Of a stretch of 10,097 nucleotides of DNA, positions 1 to 6,778 are shown piece after piece. How positions within the stretch are numbered: position 1 is the first letter of the stretch; every line of letters starts with the position of its first letter. Origin of the DNA: Pseudomonadota bacterium. Its GTDB lineage: Bacteria > Myxococcota > Myxococcia > Myxococcales > Vulgatibacteraceae. The stretch spans positions 1 to 10,097 of the forward strand of contig JAEZJH010000515.1 in the NCBI GenBank assembly GCA_023436385.1, read 5' to 3'. A model generated the notes under the pieces. It was not told the DNA's origin, searched no databases, and saw only the letters and a program-made list of their open reading frames with translations. The position numbers were made by a program, and so were the translations under genes.

Positions 1-1815
1 CTTCGCCGCCTGCTCGAAGCCGCCCTTCTCCGTGGAGGCGATCTCCTCCCGGCCGTGGATCACCCGGATCGTCGCGTCGAGGTCCACCTTCCCCTCGAAC
101 CGCGGCACCTGCTCGAACCGGCGGATCGCCGCCCGGGCCTCGGCGCAGGCCTGGTCCACCGTCTTGTCGCAGGCCGCCACCAGGGCGTCGGCGGAGAGCG
201 GCTGGCCGGTGAGCGAGATCAGCGTCTCCTGGAAGGTCTTGGCGTTCCCCGGCGCCCAGTAGTGCTTGGCCACGTCCGGACCCACCCGCGGGTTGTCGGC
301 GAGGTGGCCGTCCCGCGCCAGGAAGAAGGCCCGGGTCTGGTAGACCGCCATCCGCGCCAGGACGTACGCGTGGTAGTAGGCGCTCGACTCGCCGGCGAGG
401 AGGTGCGGCACCGCCAGCACCGGCCGCACGCCCGAGGAGAGCCCCTGGAGTTCGTGCTCCACCCGGCGGAACTCCGCGAGGACCCGCTCCGGCGTCAGCT
501 CGGCGTCGGGGATCTCGTAGAGCGCCCGCTCCGCGAAGGGGATGGTGAGCAGCGCCCGGACCTCGAAGCCGCGGAACGGCTGCTCCTCGCGGATCGCCTT
601 CTCGATCAGCTCGAGGGGCATCGCCTTCCCGGCCTTGTCGACCGCGTAGCGGCTCCGCCAGTCGGCGTCGGAGAGGAGCGAGTCCATGAACATCGACTGC
701 GTCTCCGCGTAGGCGATCGAGGTGGGGGCGAACTCCTGGGCGAAGCAGGGCGCGTCGGAGAGGATGTTCGAGAAGTGGGCCGCGTGGCCGCCCTCGTGGA
801 ACAGCGTCTCCGCCGCCCGGAGGCCGGAGCCCGGCTGGCCGGGGACGGCGTTGGCGGTGAAGTTGATCCGCGCCGCCCGCCAGTTCCCGTCGTCGAAGAA
901 GCCCGGCCCGGGGCCGTGCATGAAGCCGTTCTCGTACTTCCCCTTCCGGTCGACGAGGTCGAGGGTGAGGGTGGCGCCGCGGTACTTCACGCCCAGCGCC
1001 GCGAACGACCGGCCCCAGCGCTCGAGCGCCGGGGCGAAGCCGAAGTAGGGATCGAGCTCCCGGGTCAGCTCGCCGGAGCGGAGGAAGACGAAGTTCCACG
1101 GGTCGAGGGAGCCCGGGCCCTTGGCCTTCTCGAACGCGGCCAGCTCCGCCTGCATCCGGGGCGCGGTGCGGCGGGCGAGGTCGTCGAGGATGGCGAAGAG
1201 CTCCTTCTTCCGCATCTTCTCCGTGACGGAGACGCGCCAGTCGTAGAAGTCCTCGTAGCCCAGGCTGCGGCCCAGACGGTTCCGCATCTTGACGATCTCG
1301 AGGAAGTCGGTGTTCCCGAGGACGAACTCCTCGATCGAGCGGAGCCCGTCGAACGCCGCCTTGCGACGGGCGCCGTCGGGGTCGGTGCGCATCACCAGGG
1401 CGAGCTTCACCGACGAGGCGGCCTCGAAGCCGCCCTGCGGATCGACGAGGCCGAGCTTCATCCCGCGGCGCTTGGTCTGCAGCGCCTGCTCGGCGGCGAC
1501 GATCTCCTCGGAGAGCTTCCGGGCCTCGGGCTTTTCGATGGTGTGGGCCGCGAAGGTGGCGATCCAGCCGGCGAGCACGTGCCGCTCCTCCGGCGTCCCC
1601 TCGCCGCTCGCCTCGAGCTTACGCAGCTGGGCGAGGCGGTCGGGATCCTGGAGGAAGCGGTTCACCGCCACCTCGGCCTTGGCCAGCTCTTCGCCGGCGC
1701 GACCGGGGTCGTCGGTGAGGCCCATCTTCGAAACCCAGAAGAGGTCCTCCTTGGTGCCGTGGAGTTCGAGGAAGCGGTTCTTCAGATCGGTCAGGGCGGA
1801 AGTGAGCTGGCTCAT
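1..1815 (-). CDS. M3-family zinc metallopeptidase (oligoendopeptidase-like), C-terminus cut by window edge
   Basis: This gene encodes a peptidase expected to cut short peptides in the cytoplasm; no signal peptide is visible after the start MSQLTSALTDLK. 605 residues are present and the frame is still open at base 1, so the C-terminus lies outside the window. The zinc site is clear: HEGGH at residues 340-344 (bases 784-798) gives the two histidines and catalytic glutamate E341. E371 in AETQSM, 27 residues after H344, is the expected third ligand of M3 (gluzincin) enzymes. The motif SSAYYHAYVLA, with Y480, Y481 and H482, matches the tyrosine-rich loop that M3 enzymes use near the scissile bond. 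The N-terminal half is helical and charged, as usual in the family. The ATG at 1815 has GAGAGG about 10 nt upstream. It lies 53 bp after the preceding small gene on the same strand, so co-transcription is likely. Family assignment is firm; the exact subgroup and substrate are not. Confidence 0.93.
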   Translation of the reverse strand, partial: MSQLTSALTDLKNRFLELHGTKEDLFWVSKMGLTDDPGRAGEELAKAEVAVNRFLQDPDRLAQLRKLEASGEGTPEERHVLAGWIATFAAHTIEKPEARKLSEEIVAAEQALQTKRRGMKLGLVDPQGGFEAASSVKLALVMRTDPDGARRKAAFDGLRSIEEFVLGNTDFLEIVKMRNRLGRSLGYEDFYDWRVSVTEKMRKKELFAILDDLARRTAPRMQAELAAFEKAKGPGSLDPWNFVFLRSGELTRELDPYFGFAPALERWGRSFAALGVKYRGATLTLDLVDRKGKYENGFMHGPGPGFFDDGNWRAARINFTANAVPGQPGSGLRAAETLFHEGGHAAHFSNILSDAPCFAQEFAPTSIAYAETQSMFMDSLLSDADWRSRYAVDKAGKAMPLELIEKAIREEQPFRGFEVRALLTIPFAERALYEIPDAELTPERVLAEFRRVEHELQGLSSGVRPVLAVPHLLAGESSAYYHAYVLARMAVYQTRAFFLARDGHLADNPRVGPDVAKHYWAPGNAKTFQETLISLTGQPLSADALVAACDKTVDQACAEARAAIRRFEQVPRFEGKVDLDATIRVIHGREEIASTEKGGFEQAAK

Positions 1816-1868
1816 GGCGCGGTAGCCTCTCACCCGGCAAGCGGGGCATCAAGCGTCCGATCGGTCGG

Positions 1869-2216
1869 TCAGGTCGCTTCCTCGGCGGCGACCGCCCCCG
1901 ACCCCGCCGGGACGTGCTCCTCGTCCTCTCCCGAGGTGCGGAGGGCCTGCAGGAGGTCCTGTTCGGAGTGGTCGTCGAGGCCCGGCTCGGTCCCGAGGGG
2001 ATGGTCCCCGAAGCTGCAGGTCGCCTGGCGATTCCAGAGCGGCTCGTCCGCGGCGACGAAGGCCGCCTCCGTCCCGTCCTCGGCGACCAGGAGCCGGGCG
2101 AAGAAGTCGGCGCGGGTGAGGCCGATCTCCTCCTTGTTGGCCAGATAGAAGTGGTCGGCCTTGGCCAGGGTCTCCTTCTCGTCCTTGCCCCGGAAGCGAA
2201 TCGTCCACGTTTTCAT
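1869..2216 (-). CDS. Small acidic protein of unknown function, downstream of the activase fusion
   Basis: I do not recognise a family for this 115-residue protein. It begins MKTWTIRFRGKDEKETLAKA and has an alternating beta-like N-terminus, then a charged helix-like stretch (about 14-45) containing YLANKEEIGLTRADFF. A middle segment carries the only cysteine (C67) and W61. The tail from about residue 80 is rich in Asp/Glu, Ala and Gly and is probably disordered. No signal peptide or membrane segment is seen. The ATG at 2216 is only 17 bp after the stop codon of the large activase gene, and its Shine-Dalgarno GAGGTG (2223-2228 on the minus strand) sits inside that gap 6 nt from the start. This makes translation from the same message very likely. 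Position suggests a role tied to the activase fusion, for example as a partner or chaperone, but that is inference. Coding status rests on tight operon spacing, the RBS and high third-position GC. Confidence 0.78.
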   Translation of the reverse strand: MKTWTIRFRGKDEKETLAKADHFYLANKEEIGLTRADFFARLLVAEDGTEAAFVAADEPLWNRQATCSFGDHPLGTEPGLDDHSEQDLLQALRTSGEDEEHVPAGSGAVAAEEAT

Positions 2217-2233
2217 GTGGCGCACCTCGTCGG

Positions 2234-5200
2234 TCAGGATGCGGCCTGGGAGCGCCCGCGGCCACGGCGCCTCTCCCACCCCCGTTTCACCTCGAAGGCG
2301 AAGTGATCGAGGGTCGCCGCCGGGACCGGCTCGCCGTTGAGCGAAAGGCAGAGCGAGGGCAGCCCCTCCCGCTCGGCGACATGGAAGAGCTGCGCCTCGG
2401 CGATCTTCGCCGGCATGCACTCGAGGGGTCCGAGGCTCACCGCCGCGTCGATCAGCCCCTCGCGCCACTCGTGGACCGGCCCGCCCACGGTGAGCACCGC
2501 CTCGCCCCGCAGCTGCGGGGTCAGGTACGGCTCGGCCGCCTCCAGCGTCTGCCGCACGCTGGTCCGCTCCGGCCAGGCGAGGGGCTCGGCGATCGCCCGG
2601 TAGGCGCCGGCGCGGATCGCCGCCTGCACCGCCGCGGAGACGTGGGCCCCCAGGGTCTGCCCCGGGTCGTCCCGGAGGTGCACGTGGTTGGTGTACTCGA
2701 GCCACTCGCCGAAGGGCGCGAAGCGGCACTTCAGCCCCCGCTCCTCCAGGCGATCGATCACGAAGTCGTTGGCGAAGGGATCGCAACGCACGTAGATCTC
2801 GCCGACCACCAGCACGGTCGGCTTCTCCTCCGGGCCCTTCACCTCCCGGAGCTCGCGGGCGGCGCGGGAGAGGAGATCCCGGATCCCGAACAGCCGGCCG
2901 GTGGCCACCTCCGCGAGGGTCCTCGGCAGCGTCAGCTCCTCGGGCCGGGCGTCCTCGAGGAGCGCCAGGAGCTCGCCCCGGGCCCGGTCGTAGATCGCCT
3001 TCGCCGCGCCGGGCCGGGTCTCCACCGGCCGCACGTCGTAGAGGCCGTCGAGGAGGAGATCGCCGGCGAGGAACCCCGCGTAGATCAGCGCCGCGAAGCC
3101 GGCGGGCATCCCCTCGAAGTAGTTGGCATCCGCCGGGGAGAGGATCCGCACCCGGTCCCCGTGTCCCAGCCGCTCCGCGACGATCCCGTGGAGGAGGTGG
3201 TAGACGCCGAAGCGGCAGGGCCCGTAGGTCCGCGGCATGAAGAAGGCGAAGCGCTCGTCCCCGTGCACGCGATCGAGCCGCTCGAGGAGGCTGCCGAGCG
3301 TCAGCGTCATCGGCACGCACTCCTTGCCGGAGGTGTGCCGGCGGCCGCGGCGCAGGGTCTCCCGGGTCGACGGCGGCAAGGCCTCGGCCTTCCAGCCCAC
3401 CGCCCGGAGCCCCGCGGCGGCGACCTCCGCGTCGGGGCCCATCGGCGGGATCAGCAGGGTCTCGCCCCGCGCCCGGACCTCCCCGAGCCCGCGGGCCTTC
3501 AGCGCCGCCGCCAGATCCTCCCGCGGCTCCTGGCGCGGCCCGCCGGCCAGGTCCTCCCGGACACAGTGGAGGAACGCCTCCACCCGCGTCTTGGTGCCGG
3601 CGTCGCCGGAATGGCCGTCGGTCTCGATCACCGCGAAGGGCTTCCCCTCCATCAGGTGCGCGAAGAAGTGGAGGTTGAAGCTGTCCGGCCCGCAGGAATA
3701 ATTGGAGCAATACAACGCATACGTCCCCGGGGTGCGGCGGACCTGGTAGGCAGCCCGGAGGAGCCGCTGCCCGTAGCCCCAGTAGAGGTCCTCGAACACC
3801 GGCGCCGCGGCGGTCACCGGGTAGCAGTCGACCGGGATCGCCATCGCCCCCTGCTCGCGGAGGATCGCCGGGACGTTCGAGTTGAGGACCGTGTTGTAGA
3901 TGGTGTAGCTCCGGCCCAGGACCACCACCGGCACCAGTCCGTGCTCGCCGGCGAAGGCGAGGGCCCGACGCCCCAGTTCGAGGAGCTTCGCGTCGAAGCG
4001 CTCCTGCTCCATGCGGGCGATCGCCAGCGCCTCGTCGATCGGCGCGTCGGGAACGCCCAGGGAGGCGGCGATCCGCCGGCAGCTCTCGCGCAGCTCGGGC
4101 GAGTCGAGGCCGTCGACGCCGATGTCGATCCGCGGCGAGGCCACCTTCGCCCGGGCCGCCTCCGGCAGGTCCCAGCGGAGCACGTCCGGGCTCGCCTGGA
4201 CGATCGGGCAGATCGCCGCCCGCGCCTCGCCGCTCGTCCGCGGCAGGGACCGCAGCATCGGCAGGAAGAGGTGGTCCGCCTCCTGCTCCGCCAGCTCGCT
4301 CACCAGGCCGTGGAACTGCTGCATCGGCGCGCAGAAGGGGACGTTGGCCTCCTCGATCCCGCGCTTCAGCGCCGCGGGACCGCCCTCCTCCGGGATCACC
4401 AGGTCGAAGCCCAGCTCCCGGACGAAGGTGGCGAAGAAGGCGAAGAGCCCCTTCAGCTGGAAGGCGTCGAGCATCGCCACCGTGGGCTTGCCGCGCCGCT
4501 CCCGGAGCCACTCCACCAGCTCCCGGGCCAGCTCCTCCCGTTCGCGGAACGGATCCGGCGCCCGGTCCGGGAGCTTCTGCTTGCCGGTGCCCCGGTCCCA
4601 GAGCGAGCAGGCCCCGCCCCAGGTGAACCGGAGGCGCTCGCTCTCCACCACACAGGTGATCCGATCGATCTTGCACTTGTTGCCGGAGCCGCCGCAGCCA
4701 CGGGTGGCGCCGCAGACGAAGCCGTCCTTCTTCTCCACCCGGGCGGCGAGGAAGCGGGCCGGATCGAGCGGCTCCCGTCCGGCGGACACGAGGTGCTTCC
4801 GGGCCAGGAGCGCGATCCCCACCGCGCCGATGGTGCCGGGGTTGGGCGGGACGATCACCTCCGCCCCGGTCTGCCGCACCACCGCCGCGGCCAGCGCGTC
4901 GGCGGCGAAGGGCATCCCCTGGCAGAAGATCACCTCGCCGACGGAGCGGCTCCCCTTCACGCGGTTCAGGTAGTTCTGGACGATCGAGTCGTAGATCCCG
5001 GCGACGATCCGCGGCGGTCGCACCCCCTGGGCCACCGCCTCGTCGATCACCTCGGCCATGAACACCGAGCAGTGCTGCCCGAGGGAGACGCCGGCGTCGG
5101 CGGCGAGGCCCACCTCGCCCAGCTGCGCCACGTCGACGATCCCGGGGAACTTCTTCCCCTGCTCCTCGATGAAGGAGCCGGTGCCGGCGGAGCAGGCCTC

Positions 5201-6502
5201 GTTCATCGCCGCGTCGACGACGCGCCCGGCGGCGAGGCGGATGTACTTCGCGTCCTGGCCGCCGATCTCGAAGATGGTGTCGACGCGCCCGTCGTAGTGG
5301 AGCGCGCCCTCGGCGTGGGCGGCGATCTCGTTGAGCACGTAGACCGCGCCGGGGCCGTAACAGGCGGCGAGGAGCGAGCCGACGATCTCGCGGCCGGAGC
5401 CGGTGGCGCCGAAGGCGAGCACCTTCCCGCCCGCGGCCGGGCCGGCGACGAACCGGGCGAGCAGCTCCCGGGCCGCGCCCACCGGATCGCCGTTGGTGCG
5501 CAGGTACCCCTCCCACGCCGGCTCGCCGCTGGCGAGATCGAGGGCCACCGCCTTCGAGCCGGTGGAGCCGATGTCGAAACCCAGGATCAGCTCGCCGCCG
5601 GGGGCGGCGAAGGGCCGGGGCGGCAGGCGCTTCACCTTCGGCAGGTACGCCCGGAGCGCCGGAACCTGCTCGAGGCTCACGTGGGCGGGCGGCTCGATCA
5701 GCCGCGCGAGGGGCGGCACCGGCGCCGGCTTCTCCAGGGCGTGGAGCGCGGAGCCCAGCGCCTCGAGGAAGAGCCCGTCGTCGCTCGCCGCCTCGAGCAG
5801 CTCCATCCCGTGCTTCGCCAGGAACCTGCGGAAGGTGGCGCGCACCCGGGGCGAGCGGCCGACGCCGCCGGCGAGCGCCACCCGCGGCGGCGAGACCCGG
5901 GGCTTCACCAGCACGGAGACGTTCTCCGCCACCGCGTCGAAGAGGCCGGCGAGGATCCGCGCCTTGCTCTCGCCCTTGTTGGCGAGGTGGGTCATGTCGG
6001 TCTTCAGGATCACCGGGCAGCGGCCGGAGAGCGGCGCCGCCTCCTCCACCGAGGCGGCCAGCTGCGACGCCTCCTCGATCCCCAGCCCGAAGCGCTCGAC
6101 CAGCTGCCGGAGGAAGTTGCCGGTCCCCTGGGAGCAGCGGGAGTTCTCCCGGAACACCTCCCGGCCCGACTCCCTGAGCTCGAGGACGGAGAAGCCGTGG
6201 CTGCCGATCGAGACCACCGTCGCCGGCGCGTCGCCGTGGAGGAAGCGGAAGCCCGCCGCCTGGGCGCCCTTCACCGGCACCTGCGGGAGGTTGACCTGCC
6301 GGCCGATGCGGCCCGTGGCGGCGGCGCCGTCGACCTCCTCCCAGCCCCACGCGCCCAGGAGCTCCCGGAGGTGCGGCCCCGGATCGCCGCCGTGCTCCAC
6401 CACCGCCCGCCGTGTCCACGCCGCCTTCCCGCCCTCGCGGTGGAGCTCGACCACCTTCAAGGTCTCGGCCCCGATGTCGATCCCGATCGCGCGCACCGCC
6501 AT
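2234..6502 (-). CDS. Giant fused BadF/HgdC-type activase and 2-hydroxyacyl-CoA-dehydratase-like protein (acyl-CoA dehydratase activase-related)
   Basis: The product has 1422 residues. Module 1 (about 1-275) is an ASKHA ATPase: IGIDIGAET with D9, RCSQGTGNF with C123, GRCPVILKTD with C162, and the late glycine loop ALAGGVGRSP. Module 2 (about 305-575) repeats the fold: GFDIGSTGSKAVALD with D310, EIGGQDAKYI, NEACSAGTGSFIEEQ with C437, and GQHCSVFMAEV with C478. The cysteine pairs match those that hold the [4Fe-4S] cluster of HgdC-type activators. A cysteine-rich segment follows (C597, C603, C610, C617, C632). DUF2229 begins near K672 (C724, C765). The rest resembles HgdB/double-cubane proteins: LGRSYTIYNT, YCSNYSCGPDS (C932, C937), ETDGHSGDAGTKTR, SGKECVPMT (C1062), GPCRFGVYH (C1096) and VRCDPF (C1240). 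By family it uses ATP to push electrons at low potential onto an Fe-S partner; the substrate is unknown. The start is ATG 6502, with GGAAGGGGAAGGGGA just upstream; the frame stays open farther upstream but looks non-coding there. First gene of the leftward operon. Confidence 0.95.
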   Translation of the reverse strand: MAVRAIGIDIGAETLKVVELHREGGKAAWTRRAVVEHGGDPGPHLRELLGAWGWEEVDGAAATGRIGRQVNLPQVPVKGAQAAGFRFLHGDAPATVVSIGSHGFSVLELRESGREVFRENSRCSQGTGNFLRQLVERFGLGIEEASQLAASVEEAAPLSGRCPVILKTDMTHLANKGESKARILAGLFDAVAENVSVLVKPRVSPPRVALAGGVGRSPRVRATFRRFLAKHGMELLEAASDDGLFLEALGSALHALEKPAPVPPLARLIEPPAHVSLEQVPALRAYLPKVKRLPPRPFAAPGGELILGFDIGSTGSKAVALDLASGEPAWEGYLRTNGDPVGAARELLARFVAGPAAGGKVLAFGATGSGREIVGSLLAACYGPGAVYVLNEIAAHAEGALHYDGRVDTIFEIGGQDAKYIRLAAGRVVDAAMNEACSAGTGSFIEEQGKKFPGIVDVAQLGEVGLAADAGVSLGQHCSVFMAEVIDEAVAQGVRPPRIVAGIYDSIVQNYLNRVKGSRSVGEVIFCQGMPFAADALAAAVVRQTGAEVIVPPNPGTIGAVGIALLARKHLVSAGREPLDPARFLAARVEKKDGFVCGATRGCGGSGNKCKIDRITCVVESERLRFTWGGACSLWDRGTGKQKLPDRAPDPFREREELARELVEWLRERRGKPTVAMLDAFQLKGLFAFFATFVRELGFDLVIPEEGGPAALKRGIEEANVPFCAPMQQFHGLVSELAEQEADHLFLPMLRSLPRTSGEARAAICPIVQASPDVLRWDLPEAARAKVASPRIDIGVDGLDSPELRESCRRIAASLGVPDAPIDEALAIARMEQERFDAKLLELGRRALAFAGEHGLVPVVVLGRSYTIYNTVLNSNVPAILREQGAMAIPVDCYPVTAAAPVFEDLYWGYGQRLLRAAYQVRRTPGTYALYCSNYSCGPDSFNLHFFAHLMEGKPFAVIETDGHSGDAGTKTRVEAFLHCVREDLAGGPRQEPREDLAAALKARGLGEVRARGETLLIPPMGPDAEVAAAGLRAVGWKAEALPPSTRETLRRGRRHTSGKECVPMTLTLGSLLERLDRVHGDERFAFFMPRTYGPCRFGVYHLLHGIVAERLGHGDRVRILSPADANYFEGMPAGFAALIYAGFLAGDLLLDGLYDVRPVETRPGAAKAIYDRARGELLALLEDARPEELTLPRTLAEVATGRLFGIRDLLSRAARELREVKGPEEKPTVLVVGEIYVRCDPFANDFVIDRLEERGLKCRFAPFGEWLEYTNHVHLRDDPGQTLGAHVSAAVQAAIRAGAYRAIAEPLAWPERTSVRQTLEAAEPYLTPQLRGEAVLTVGGPVHEWREGLIDAAVSLGPLECMPAKIAEAQLFHVAEREGLPSLCLSLNGEPVPAATLDHFAFEVKRGWERRRGRGRSQAAS

Positions 6503-6505
6503 GCG

Positions 6506-6520
6506 TCCCCTTCCCCTTCC
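6506..6520 (-). promoter_or_regulatory. Purine-rich ribosome binding site of the activase fusion
   Basis: On the minus strand GGAAGGGGAAGGGGA lies directly before the ATG at 6502, with CGC between. The frame is open for another 500 bases upstream, so this Shine-Dalgarno decides the start. The IGIDIG motif of the first ATPase module also begins five residues after this ATG, as expected for an ASKHA N-terminus. Confidence 0.75.
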
Positions 6521-6567
6521 GGCCGGCACCCGGCCGAACGAGCGAGAGTAGCCGGGCCGAGCCACGA

Positions 6568-6583
6568 AGCAAGGGCCCGGCCG
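6568..6583 (-). promoter_or_regulatory. Possible sigma-54-type promoter for the activase operon (weak)
   Basis: On the minus strand the sequence is CGGCCGGGCCCTTGCT. The -12 element TTGCT fits the sigma-54 consensus exactly and the invariant GG lies ten bases before the GC, but the rest of the -24 element (CGGCCGG against TGGCACG) is poor. It would give a leader of roughly 55 nt. GG-N10-GC is frequent in DNA this rich in GC, so confidence is low. Confidence 0.2.
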
Positions 6584-6608
6584 CCTTTCCGGGCGGGGCG
6601 CCGGGCCC
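6573..6608 (-). promoter_or_regulatory. Strong GC hairpin upstream of the activase fusion
   Basis: GGGCCCGG (6573-6580) pairs perfectly with CCGGGCCC (6601-6608). Inside it CCGCC (6581-6585) pairs with GGCGG (6592-6596) around the loop TTTCCG, leaving a 4-nt bulge at 6597-6600. The result is a 13-bp stem 64 bp upstream of the activase start. No T-run follows on either strand, so it is not a classical intrinsic terminator. It could be an attenuator, a leader structure or an operator. The inverted repeat is certain; the function is not. Confidence 0.4.
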
Positions 6609-6639
6609 GTGCCGTTGCGGAACCGGGCCCGGAAGCGCG

Positions 6640-6654
6640 GCTCCGGGCGTGCCA
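6640..6654 (-). promoter_or_regulatory. Second sigma-54-like sequence upstream of the activase operon (weak)
   Basis: On the minus strand TGGCACGCCCGGAGC has a perfect -24 element (TGGCACG) and the invariant GG-N10-GC spacing; the -12 box reads GAGC instead of TTGC. A transcript from here would have a leader of about 125 nt that includes the hairpin at 6573-6608. This is a motif match by eye only. Confidence 0.22.
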
Positions 6655-6778
6655 CACGCGCGCATGGACAGGGAGCGCCGGAGCCCCGATCATCGGATCG
6701 GCGCCAGCGGCCGCACGGTCCGGGGCAGGAGCGGCCCGGCGGAGGGGCGGCGGGAGGCGCCGCGTGGAGGCCAGGGAC

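Larger units (their letters stand above)
6503..6778. other. Divergent intergenic region between the activase fusion and the helical protein gene
   Basis: This 276-bp spacer separates the leftward activase gene from the rightward gene at 6779, so it should carry promoters for both. It holds a GC hairpin (6573-6608), three GGGCCC palindromes with centres near 6575, 6605 and 6627, an 11-bp palindrome CCGATCATCGG at 6686-6696, and two sigma-54-like sequences on the minus strand. No sigma-70 promoter stands out by eye on either strand. I see no gene in it. Confidence 0.6.

Noticed and set aside
55..2148. Long plus-strand frame across the M3 peptidase and small gene
   Set aside because: It opposes the clear HEGGH metallopeptidase, has no RBS and has shadow-type composition.
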